64,000 nt of DNA from 79-D21 sp964521575 (lineage in GTDB: Bacteria > Synergistota > Synergistia > Synergistales > 79-D21), in NCBI GenBank assembly GCA_964521575.1, contig CAZFSR010000006.1, positions 1-64,000 on the forward strand, read 5' to 3'. The notes under the pieces were generated by a model that worked only from the letters and a program-made list of their open reading frames with translations, was not told the origin of the DNA and did no database searches. Every line of letters begins with the position of its first letter. The first letter of the stretch is position 1. A program made the position numbers and the translations under genes. Of this stretch, positions 42,297 through 49,847 are shown piece after piece.

Positions 42297-42894
42297 GCTT
42301 CTTCTAAGCCTGCCCGCAGTTTTATGGGCCATAACCTTTCATGAGTTCTGCCATGGATACGCGGCCTACAGGCTTGGTGACCCGACGGCGATGCGAAGCG
42401 GCCGCCTTACGTTGAACCCCTTAGCCCACCTTGACCCCATAGGGGCCTTAATGCTCCTTATCGCCCGGTTTGGCTGGGCCAAGCCGGTACCGATCGATCC
42501 AAGATATTTCAGGAATCCCAGGAGAGATATGGTGATCGTTTCCATGGCCGGGGCGGCCGGCAATATTGCGACTGCCTTCGGGGTGGGAATTCTGATGAGG
42601 ATCCTGCCCCGGGCGATTCTCATGAATTACGCTGCGTTGAACTTTCTCGTCCTCATGGTCTTCATCAACCTTGGGCTGGCTGTCTTCAACCTCCTCCCAA
42701 TTCCTCCGCTCGATGGATCGAAAGTTCTGTATGTCTTTCTGCCTCCCCGCTGGATGGAAGCTTTCTACCATCTCGAACGCTTCGGCATGCCTATTTTGAT
42801 GATCCTCGTCATTTTCGGCGTCGTCCAACGGGTCATGACTCCGGTCGTTCTCTTTATCGCCTCTCTTGCCCTTCCGGGGTGGTTTCCGCTATGA
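42262..42894 (+). CDS. Site-2-protease family membrane metalloprotease (M50)
   Basis: 210 residues, about five or six helices. HEFCHG near residue 27 is the zinc-binding HExxH, and NLLPIPPLDGSKVL near 145 contains the third ligand Asp, both as in the small YwhC/Rip-like S2P group. Cleaves within membranes; targets unknown. It overlaps the end of the nucleotidyltransferase gene by 35 bases. GTG at 42262 or ATG at 42271 may be the start. Confidence 0.88.
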   Translation: MIRMFTLPRLAELLLSLPAVLWAITFHEFCHGYAAYRLGDPTAMRSGRLTLNPLAHLDPIGALMLLIARFGWAKPVPIDPRYFRNPRRDMVIVSMAGAAGNIATAFGVGILMRILPRAILMNYAALNFLVLMVFINLGLAVFNLLPIPPLDGSKVLYVFLPPRWMEAFYHLERFGMPILMILVIFGVVQRVMTPVVLFIASLALPGWFPL

Positions 42895-43697
42895 AATCCC
42901 GGCATCTTCTTTTGACTAACGACGACGGGATTTATGCTCCGGGTATCATGACTCTTGCAAATACCCTCCATGAGTCGGGATACCCTGTGACCGTCGTAGC
43001 CCCGGACCGCGAGAGAAGCAGCGTCGGGCACGCTTTGACCTTGAACAGGCCTATTCGCCTCTGGGAGGCCGATAGGGGCGGGTATGACGTGGGAATACGG
43101 CTATTCGGTTGTGACGGAACCCCTTCGGATTGTGTCGTTCTTGGGGCGGAAACAGTCGTTCCGGAGGCTTCCTTTGTCGTTTCGGGGATAAACAGGGGGC
43201 CCAACCTCGGAGATGACCTGACCTATTCCGGAACGGTTTCTGCCGCTATGGAAGGCCTGATCCTCGGAAAAAATGCCCTGGCGGTCTCCCTGAACTGCAC
43301 AAGGTCGGAACCGGTGCATCATTATGCGACCGCTGCGGAGGTAGCCTTGGAAATCCTTGATTGGTCCGAAAACAATTCGTTGCCCAGGGAAGTCCTTTTG
43401 AATGTCAACGTTCCGAACATCGAAAGGGCATTGATCGAAGGTTTCGAGGTGACGCGGAAGGGAATCCGGACTTACGAAGGGAAGGTGACGGAGTTTCGAA
43501 GCCCGCATGGCACACTTTCCTACTGGATCGCCGGACGACCCGAAGATGAAATGGCGGAAGGGACAGACGTCTGTGCCGTCGCTCATGGAAGGGTCTCCAT
43601 TACCCCGGTGCACATGGACATGACCCATTTCCCTTCGATTGAGTCGCTAAGGGCAAAAGGACTGGAGAGGCTGGGGATGGAAGGACGAAGAGGTTGA
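42891..43697 (+). CDS. surE: 5'/3'-nucleotidase SurE
   Basis: 268 residues. LLTNDDGIYAPGI at the start supplies the metal-binding Asp pair; VVAPDRERSSVGHALTL, GTPSDCVVLG and VSGINRGPNLGDDLTYSGTVSAAMEG are diagnostic. It removes phosphate from nucleoside monophosphates and is often tied to stationary-phase survival. ATG at 42891 overlaps the upstream stop. Its own stop overlaps the -35 box of the argG promoter. Confidence 0.96.
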   Translation: MKSRHLLLTNDDGIYAPGIMTLANTLHESGYPVTVVAPDRERSSVGHALTLNRPIRLWEADRGGYDVGIRLFGCDGTPSDCVVLGAETVVPEASFVVSGINRGPNLGDDLTYSGTVSAAMEGLILGKNALAVSLNCTRSEPVHHYATAAEVALEILDWSENNSLPREVLLNVNVPNIERALIEGFEVTRKGIRTYEGKVTEFRSPHGTLSYWIAGRPEDEMAEGTDVCAVAHGRVSITPVHMDMTHFPSIESLRAKGLERLGMEGRRG

Positions 43698-43722
43698 CAA
43701 ATAAAATGGGGGTCTGTATAAT
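43694..43722 (+). promoter_or_regulatory. Consensus promoter of the argG leader
   Basis: TTGACA (43694-43699), 17-base spacer, TATAAT (43717-43722): an exact sigma-70 consensus. Such a strong promoter is normal where control is exerted by a downstream riboswitch. Confidence 0.85.
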
Positions 43723-43761
43723 CTCCGCAATTTCGAGCTTTACCGAAAGGAGCCACGTTGG

Positions 43762-43923
43762 ATGTCGCTGATTCTCGAGAGACGAGCGAGACGCATAAGA
43801 CCGGTCTCCATCATCGAAAACCTGGGATACAGGGCGATGAAGGGATATGCTGGCTGCAAGCTCGTCGACAGAGATGAAGCGCCCCGGGCTGAAAGCGCTT
43901 CTCGAAAGAGAGCAGTCGAGTAG
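43762..43923 (+). CDS. Possible arginine-rich leader peptide, 53 codons
   Basis: A reading frame within the T-box leader, with AAAGGAG 9 bases before an ATG. It starts MSLILERRARRIRP and has 10 arginines in 53 residues, five of them in residues 7-13, ending at TAG just after the proposed Stem I. Translation would melt Stem I, so it may be a second arginine sensor, or it may be chance in a structured RNA. No homologue is known to me. Confidence 0.4.
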   Translation: MSLILERRARRIRPVSIIENLGYRAMKGYAGCKLVDRDEAPRAESASRKRAVE

Positions 43924-44050
43924 AAACCCCGAGCCCGCTCCGAAGAAAGGCTTGACCAAGTAGGAGCGCGACTAGCCCCCGATAGAGGGCAATAAAAGAG
44001 GCGGATCGCCTGTTGGCGAAACGCAATTTGGGTGGCACCGCGGGCAAAAC

Positions 44051-44082
44051 GCTCGTCCCTTCAAAAAGGGACGAGCTTTTTT
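44051..44082 (+). terminator. T-box regulated terminator
   Basis: GCTCGTCCCTT / AAGGGACGAGC hairpin followed by TTTTTTG, 26 bases before the argG ATG. The 5' arm would be captured by the antiterminator when tRNA binds. Confidence 0.85.
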
Positions 44083-44107
44083 GTATTTAAATTAAGGAGG
44101 AAGATCG

Positions 44108-45349
44108 ATGGGCTACAAGGGAAAGGTTGTACTGGCGTACAGCGGCGGACTGGATACTTCTGTTGCGATTCTTTGGCTTAAGGAGCAAGGATACGACGTC
44201 GTTACGATGACGGCTGATGTCGGACAGGCGGTGGATCTTGCCGCAACGAAGGAAAAAGCCCTTAAAACCGGGGCCTGCAACGCCTACGTGATGGACCTCA
44301 GGGAAGAGTTCGTCGAGAACTTCGTCTGGCCCAGCCTCAAGGCAAATGCGATGTACCAGGGAACCTACCCCCTTAACTCCGCCCTTTCAAGGCCCCTGAT
44401 CTCCAAGTATCTAGCCTGGGTGGCAGAGGTCGAAGGAGCTGTGGCCGTGGCCCACGGGTGCACGGGAAAGGGGCAGGACCAGGTTCGTATCGAAGTTTGC
44501 ACGAATGCCCTTAATCCTGACCTTGCCTGTATCGCGCCGGTGCGCGATTGGCAGTTTACCCGCGAGGCGGAAATCGACTTTGCCGCGGAGCACGGGATCG
44601 AAGTCTCGTTGACTAAGCAAAGCCCCTACAGCATTGACGAGAATATGTGGGGGCGCTCAATCGAGTGTGGTGTTCTAGAGGATCCCTGGAACGAACCCCC
44701 CTCCGATGCTTTCAAGCTAACGGTAGATCCGTGGAAGGCTCCCGACGAAATGGAAACGATTGAAATCACCTTTGAAAAGGGAATCCCCGTGGCCCTGAAC
44801 GGAAAGTCGATGGGTGGTGTTGACCTCATCCTTGCGCTGAACAAGGTCGCAGGGGCACATGGTGTCGGACGAATCGACATGATCGAGGATCGGCTTGTCG
44901 GGTTCAAGAGCCGTGAGGTTTACGAGTGCCCCGCTGCGATCACTCTCCTGCAGGCGCATAAGGCTCTCGAAACCCTGACCTTGAGCAAGGACCTGCTGAC
45001 GACGAAAAAAGAGCTCGAGACGAAGTACGCCGAGCTTGCCTATGTCGGGTATTGGTTCTCGCCGTTGAAGGAAGCCCTGGACGTCTTCTTCAACCATACG
45101 CAGGAGTCCGTCTCAGGAGTCGTGAGGCTCCGGTTGTTCAAGGGACAGGCGGTCGTCGTCGGAATGAAATCCGCATCTTCCATCTACAAGCACAATCTGG
45201 CGACCTACTCAGAGGGCGATGCCTTCGACCACAAAGCGGCCGTCGGGTTCATCAAAATCTGGGGTTTGCCGATCAAGACCTGGCGGCAGGCTCACCCGGT
45301 AGAGAATGTTCCCTCTCAACCGAATTTAAAAGCTGCCGGCGAAGAATAA
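44108..45349 (+). CDS. argG: Argininosuccinate synthase
   Basis: 413 residues. VVLAYSGGLDTSVAILWL is the ATP-pyrophosphatase P-loop; AVAHGCTGKGQDQVRIE, SPYSIDENMWGRS and YVGYWFSPLKEALD are family blocks. It joins citrulline and aspartate with ATP to give argininosuccinate. SD TTAAGGAGGAAG. It is controlled by the T-box leader and has its own terminator. argH is not next to it. Confidence 0.97.
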   Translation: MGYKGKVVLAYSGGLDTSVAILWLKEQGYDVVTMTADVGQAVDLAATKEKALKTGACNAYVMDLREEFVENFVWPSLKANAMYQGTYPLNSALSRPLISKYLAWVAEVEGAVAVAHGCTGKGQDQVRIEVCTNALNPDLACIAPVRDWQFTREAEIDFAAEHGIEVSLTKQSPYSIDENMWGRSIECGVLEDPWNEPPSDAFKLTVDPWKAPDEMETIEITFEKGIPVALNGKSMGGVDLILALNKVAGAHGVGRIDMIEDRLVGFKSREVYECPAAITLLQAHKALETLTLSKDLLTTKKELETKYAELAYVGYWFSPLKEALDVFFNHTQESVSGVVRLRLFKGQAVVVGMKSASSIYKHNLATYSEGDAFDHKAAVGFIKIWGLPIKTWRQAHPVENVPSQPNLKAAGEE

Positions 45350-45369
45350 AGGCAAAACGGTCTTTTTGT

Positions 45370-45400
45370 GGGGACGGCGCAACAGCGCCGTCCCCCTTTT
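45370..45400 (+). terminator. Terminator of argG
   Basis: GGGGACGGCGC-AACA-GCGCCGTCCCC hairpin followed by CTTTT. Confidence 0.85.
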
Positions 45401-45453
45401 CATTTCTTCGGAAGTGATAGGATAAAGAAAGAGTCGTGAAAGGAAGTGCTGAG

Positions 45454-46809
45454 GTGTTCGGTGAGTCGGTTCTCCTAAAACGGCATGCTCTGGAGATCGC
45501 AAGGGAATCTTTGAGGGAATGCTCCCCAGAGAGGCTAGTGCGGGCATATTTTGAAAAAAACAATCTGAAAGCAGAAAGAACGGGCCTTTTCTCCGGTTCG
45601 CCGAGGGTATTTATTGTCGCTGCCGGGAAAGCTTCATTGCCTATGGCGACGGCAGCGATTGAAGTTTTGGGCTGGAACCGGGTGGAAGGGCTGGTCGTGA
45701 CCAGGAAAAGGCCAGGCGATGGACCATGCGGTTTGCCGCTTCAGGTGATTGAGGGGGGCCATCCCTTGCCCGACGAAAACTCCCTGATTGCAGGTAAGGG
45801 GGCTCTTTCTGCTTTAAAGACCCTGGATCCCGGCATCCCGTTCCTTTTTCTTCTCTCAGGAGGGGCTTCGGCCCTGTTCGAATCCCTTCCTGAGGGCATC
45901 AGCCTAAAATGCCTGAGAAAAATAACGGAATCCCTTCTTCTTTCCGGGATCCCGGTCGAAGAAATCAACACAGTCAGAGCCTCCCTTTCGGAAATCAAGG
46001 GAGGAAGGCTTCTAGAGGCTGCCGGTGACAGGGAATGCCTGACTCTGGTTCTTTCCGACGTAGTTGGGGACTGCTTTGAGGCGATCGGATCGGGGCCGAC
46101 TATCCCGCGGGCCGACAATATTTCGGAAAAGGCAATCGAAATACTGAAACGAGCGGTTTTATGGGAAACCCTCGATCAAGATGTGAAGGCGTTTCTTGAA
46201 AGGGGAGCGGCGAGCTGGACAGGGGGGCCGTCATTCCCCAAAGCGAAAGCCGAACTTGTGGGAAACAACCGGATTCTCTGCCAAACGGCAATCGGAAAAC
46301 TACGAGCCCGGGGTTTCAATACCCTTTTCCTCGGCTCCTCCATTTCCGGCGAAGCCAAGGAAACCGGGCGCCTGATGGCCGACTTGGCGAAAGAAATCCT
46401 CGTTTCGGGAAACCCGGTAGAGAGCCCTGCAGCGGTTGTCTCAGGCGGAGAAACGGTGGTTACCGTGGGAAGAAAGACTAGGGGAGTAGGCGGCCCGAAC
46501 CAGGAAGTCGCCCTGTCTTTTTCCATCGAAGCGGAGGGTTTACGGGACACGGTATTGCTGTCCATCGACACGGACGGTTATGACGGGGCTTCAGTTTACG
46601 CTGGCGGGATCGTCGACGGCCAAACCTGCGCCGGAATCGGGAAATTCGGTATCGACCCGCGAAAAGCGCTCGAAGAACACAACGCCACGGTCGCTCTCGA
46701 AGCCGGATGCGGCCTCGTCGAGACGGGAGATACGAACAACAACCTGAACGACTTCCGGGTTTTGCTGGTTGGGACACCTGATCTTCGTATGTGTGGGAAA
46801 GGGGGATGA
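45454..46809 (+). CDS. Glycerate 2-kinase (MOFRL/GckA type)
   Basis: About 451 residues. FIVAAGKASLPMA near residue 52, GHPLPDENSLIAGKGAL near 103, FLLSGGASALFESLPEG near 130 and a C-terminal MOFRL domain with GGPNQEVALSFS near 353 and DTDGYDGASVYAGGIVDG near 376. It phosphorylates D-glycerate to 2-phosphoglycerate. GTG at 45454 has AAAGGAAG 7 bases upstream; GTG at 45436 is less well placed. Followed by a hydroxyacid reductase that could supply its substrate. Confidence 0.92.
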   Translation: MFGESVLLKRHALEIARESLRECSPERLVRAYFEKNNLKAERTGLFSGSPRVFIVAAGKASLPMATAAIEVLGWNRVEGLVVTRKRPGDGPCGLPLQVIEGGHPLPDENSLIAGKGALSALKTLDPGIPFLFLLSGGASALFESLPEGISLKCLRKITESLLLSGIPVEEINTVRASLSEIKGGRLLEAAGDRECLTLVLSDVVGDCFEAIGSGPTIPRADNISEKAIEILKRAVLWETLDQDVKAFLERGAASWTGGPSFPKAKAELVGNNRILCQTAIGKLRARGFNTLFLGSSISGEAKETGRLMADLAKEILVSGNPVESPAAVVSGGETVVTVGRKTRGVGGPNQEVALSFSIEAEGLRDTVLLSIDTDGYDGASVYAGGIVDGQTCAGIGKFGIDPRKALEEHNATVALEAGCGLVETGDTNNNLNDFRVLLVGTPDLRMCGKGG

Positions 46810-46813
46810 AATC

Positions 46814-47821
46814 GTGAAACCCAGAGTGTTCGTCTCGCGCGAAATTCCTGAAGCCGGCCTTTCTCTCATGGAGGGTAAGGTTTCACTTGAGGTCTGGGAG
46901 GACGAAACTCCTCCAGGCAAAGAAATACTGGTCGAAAAAGCTGAGAAATGCGAAGGACTCGTCGTGATTCCCGGAGACCCGGTTGACCGGGAGGTGCTTT
47001 CCTCAGGCCGGACCCTAAAAATCGTCAGTTGTTTTGCCGTCGGGTTCGATTCCATCGACGTGAAGGCGGCGACGGACCTCGGCATTATGGTGACAAACAC
47101 TCCGGATGTTCTGACCGAAGCGACTGCGGACCTATCTTTTGGTCTTCTTCTTGCGGCTGCCCGCCGCATCGTTGAAGGAGACAGGCTGGTGAGGAGCGGT
47201 AAATGGGACCGATGGGGCCCCAGGTTCATGCTTGGAAAGGATGTCTGTGGTTCTACGCTGGGGATCGTAGGGTTGGGAAGGATCGGCCAGGCTGTCGCCA
47301 GGAGGGCGAAAGCCTTCGGTATGGAAATCGTGTATCACGCACGGCACCGAAAAGAAGACGTCGAACGGGAACTCGGGGCGCGATACCTGGAATTCGAGGC
47401 GCTCCTGGCTGTCTCGGATTTCGTCTCCCTCCATTGCCCGCTTGGGCCAGCAACGGAAGGGTTGATCGGGGAAAGGCAACTAAGGGCGATGAAACCCACT
47501 TCAATTTTGATCAATACGAGTAGGGGCCGCGTCGTTGTCGAGACGGAGTTGGTGAAGGCTCTTAAGGAAGGGTGGATAGCAGGGGCCGGGTTGGATGTTT
47601 TCGAGAAAGAACCCCTTCCTCCGGATCATCCCTTCCTGCACATGGGAAATGTCGTGATTTGCCCGCATCTCGGAAGCGCAACGGTCCGAACGCGGGACAA
47701 AATGGCCGTCCTGGCAGCGGAAAACCTCCTAGCAGCCTTAAAGGGGGAAAAACCTCCTTACCTGGTGAACCCGGAGGTTCTCAACATGCAAGATGAGGTG
47801 CAACATGCTGGAAAGCCTTGA
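46814..47821 (+). CDS. D-2-hydroxyacid dehydrogenase (glyoxylate/hydroxypyruvate reductase-like)
   Basis: 335 residues. The NAD(P) loop is GIVGLGRIGQAVARRAKA, and the catalytic Arg, Glu and His lie in INTSRGRVV, LDVFEKEPLP and ICPHLGSAT. The glycerate kinase 4 bases upstream makes hydroxypyruvate-to-glycerate the likely reaction, so the pair would feed serine-derived carbon into glycolysis. GTG at 46814 has AAAGGGGG upstream; a longer frame from 46769 overlaps the kinase. Confidence 0.9.
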   Translation: MKPRVFVSREIPEAGLSLMEGKVSLEVWEDETPPGKEILVEKAEKCEGLVVIPGDPVDREVLSSGRTLKIVSCFAVGFDSIDVKAATDLGIMVTNTPDVLTEATADLSFGLLLAAARRIVEGDRLVRSGKWDRWGPRFMLGKDVCGSTLGIVGLGRIGQAVARRAKAFGMEIVYHARHRKEDVERELGARYLEFEALLAVSDFVSLHCPLGPATEGLIGERQLRAMKPTSILINTSRGRVVVETELVKALKEGWIAGAGLDVFEKEPLPPDHPFLHMGNVVICPHLGSATVRTRDKMAVLAAENLLAALKGEKPPYLVNPEVLNMQDEVQHAGKP

Positions 47822-49262
47822 TCTGGACACACGCATTGGCAAGAAGGAGTACGAAGAATCGATCGAAGGTCTCCATCGCGAGCTGGGGGTTCTCCAGAGG
47901 ACCCTAAGGAGCAGGGCAATCCCCGTTCTGGTGGTGGTTGAAGGCTGGGAAGCTTCCGGGAAAGGGTACGTAATCAACGAGATGCTCCGGCCGCTCGATC
48001 CAAGGGGCTTCGTCGTTCACAATGAAGCTGCGGAGGACCCGGAAGCGTACCGTTTCCCGCCTTTCAGAAGGTTTTGGAGGATGGTCCCGGAAGGCGGTAA
48101 GATTGTATTCATAAATAGAAGCTGGTATCGCCTTCTTTTTAAAGGAGATACCCTAGAATCCTCTGTAAAGAGGGTGCAATTCCTAAGAAAGGCGGCGTGT
48201 TTTGAAGAAACCCTCTTTGCTGACGGAGTACGAATCCTGAGGTTGTTTCTTCATGTCGGCGCAAAGGAGCAAAAAAAGAGAATCCTTGCCCTTTCAGAAA
48301 ACCCGTCCACCCGTTGGAGGGTTTCATCTGGGGATCTCGAGGAGAACCGGAACTACCGAAAATATTTGAAAGTTTGGGAAGAGATCCTGAACCAGTCCGA
48401 CAATGCGTTTTCTCCGTGGATCTGTATACCGGCAAACGATTTGCAGGTTGCGGCAAAGATGGCCCTGGAGGTTCTCCGAAATTTCCTCACCGAAGCCCTC
48501 AGTGATACCCCTAAAACGGCCCCCTGTGCCGTGCATCACGGGAAACCCACGAGCGACATCTTGAAAAGAGTGGAAATGAACCGCGCCTTGACCGGCACCG
48601 AGTACGGAGAGGAATTACCCAAGCTCCAGTCCATGATTTTGGAGAGACAATACGACCTTTTCCGGAAAGAGAAGGGGCTTGTCGTTCTCTTCGAAGGCTG
48701 GGACGCGGCAGGCAAGGGAGGGGCGATCAAGAGATTGACGCAGGGACTTGATCCCCGAGGATATGTTGTTCACCCGATTTCCGCTCCCAACGAATGGGAG
48801 AGGGCGCACCCGTACTTATGGAGGTTCTGGACGCGCCTCCCTGCCAAAGGCCATATCGCGATTTTCGATCGCAGCTGGTATGGCCGGGTTCTTGTTGAAA
48901 GGGTCGAGGGGTACTGCTCGGAAAGCGACTGGAGGAGAGCCTACGCAGAGATTAACGGGATGGAACAGGAATGGGTCGAAAGCGGCTACGGTCTCGTCAA
49001 ATTCTGGCTCCATATCACACCGGAAGAGCAGTTGAAAAGATTTCAAGAGAGGGAAGAAACGGATTACAAGAAATGGAAAATCACGCCTGATGATTGGAGA
49101 AACCGGGCAAAATGGACCGATTACGAAATAGCTGCGGAAGAGATGCTGCTGAGGACAAGCCCGCCGAGCGCTCCTTGGACCATCGTCGAGGGAAATGACA
49201 AGCACTTCGCACGGGTAAAAGTCCTTAGGACCGTCCTTACCGCGATGAAGGAACTGGCTTGA
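47805..49262 (+). CDS. Polyphosphate:AMP phosphotransferase (tandem PPK2)
   Basis: 485 residues with two PPK2 domains. Domain 1 (about 15-235) has Walker A VEGWEASGKG but INRSWYRLL where the acidic Walker B Asp should be. Domain 2 (about 255-480) has FEGWDAAGKGGAI and FDRSWYGRVLVERVEG, both intact. Two-domain PPK2 enzymes phosphorylate AMP with polyphosphate. Domain 1 may be mainly structural. ATG at 47805 after GAGGTG, overlapping the previous gene by 17 bases. Confidence 0.92.
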   Translation: MLESLDLDTRIGKKEYEESIEGLHRELGVLQRTLRSRAIPVLVVVEGWEASGKGYVINEMLRPLDPRGFVVHNEAAEDPEAYRFPPFRRFWRMVPEGGKIVFINRSWYRLLFKGDTLESSVKRVQFLRKAACFEETLFADGVRILRLFLHVGAKEQKKRILALSENPSTRWRVSSGDLEENRNYRKYLKVWEEILNQSDNAFSPWICIPANDLQVAAKMALEVLRNFLTEALSDTPKTAPCAVHHGKPTSDILKRVEMNRALTGTEYGEELPKLQSMILERQYDLFRKEKGLVVLFEGWDAAGKGGAIKRLTQGLDPRGYVVHPISAPNEWERAHPYLWRFWTRLPAKGHIAIFDRSWYGRVLVERVEGYCSESDWRRAYAEINGMEQEWVESGYGLVKFWLHITPEEQLKRFQEREETDYKKWKITPDDWRNRAKWTDYEIAAEEMLLRTSPPSAPWTIVEGNDKHFARVKVLRTVLTAMKELA

Positions 49263-49279
49263 GAAGGAGGCTGCGGAAC

Positions 49280-49816
49280 GTGGACTTTCTTGAGCTTGCG
49301 GGAAAGCGTGAAAGCTGCCGTAGCTTTCTACAGGATCCGGTGGAGAAAGGAAAAATCGACCGATGCCTCGAGGCGGCACGCCTGGCTCCTTCGGCATGCA
49401 ACGGACAGCCGTGGAGGTTTATTGTCGTCGAATCCGACCCCCTGAGATCCACTCTTGCGGGAAAGGCTTTTTCGGGGATTTACAAAATGAACGCGTTTGC
49501 AATAGAAGCCCCGGTGATTGTCGCAGTCGTTACTCTCCGAACACGGGCAGCTGCGACGTTCGCAGGCCTGTTCCGCAGGTTTTCCTACCCGCTGATCGAC
49601 ATCGGGATCGCTTGCGAGCATTTTGTCCTCCAGGCGACCGAGGAAGGGCTTGGAACTTGCTGGCTGGGCTGGTTTGACGATAGGGCAGTCGGGAACCTGC
49701 TGGGCTTGGGGTTTGGTGAAAAAGTCCATATCCTGCTGGCAGTGGGCTACTGCAAGAAGGAAAGCCCGGCAAAGAAGATGCGGAAGTCTTTGCCCGAAAT
49801 GTCTGAATACCGATGA
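49280..49816 (+). CDS. Nitroreductase-family flavoprotein
   Basis: 178 residues. KRESCRSF and ARLAPSACNGQPWRFIVV at the N-terminus and GLGTCWLGWFD near 120 are the FMN-binding blocks. NAD(P)H-dependent reductase with unknown substrate. GTG at 49280 has AAGGAGG 9 bases upstream; TTG at 49259 overlaps the preceding stop. Same operon as the polyP enzyme (17-base gap). Confidence 0.88.
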   Translation: MDFLELAGKRESCRSFLQDPVEKGKIDRCLEAARLAPSACNGQPWRFIVVESDPLRSTLAGKAFSGIYKMNAFAIEAPVIVAVVTLRTRAAATFAGLFRRFSYPLIDIGIACEHFVLQATEEGLGTCWLGWFDDRAVGNLLGLGFGEKVHILLAVGYCKKESPAKKMRKSLPEMSEYR

Positions 49817-49847
49817 AATGCATGCGGAATATCGTGCAGGAAAGAAA

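Larger units (their letters stand above)
43729..44082 (+). promoter_or_regulatory. T-box leader of argG
   Basis: An untranslated leader of about 380 nt between the promoter and argG. The T-box sequence GGGTGGCACCGCGGG (44030-44044) is unmistakable and is followed by a terminator at 44051-44082. Upstream, a hand fold gives a Stem I-like hairpin: CTCG (43861-43864) with CGAG (43917-43920), and AAGCGC (43877-43882) with GCGCTT (43895-43900). The 3' side of its internal loop (about 43904-43915) contains AGA, which could be the arginine specifier. Uncharged tRNA would pair with both sites and prevent termination. The amino acid is inferred from argG and the AGA triplet and is not certain. Confidence 0.85.
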
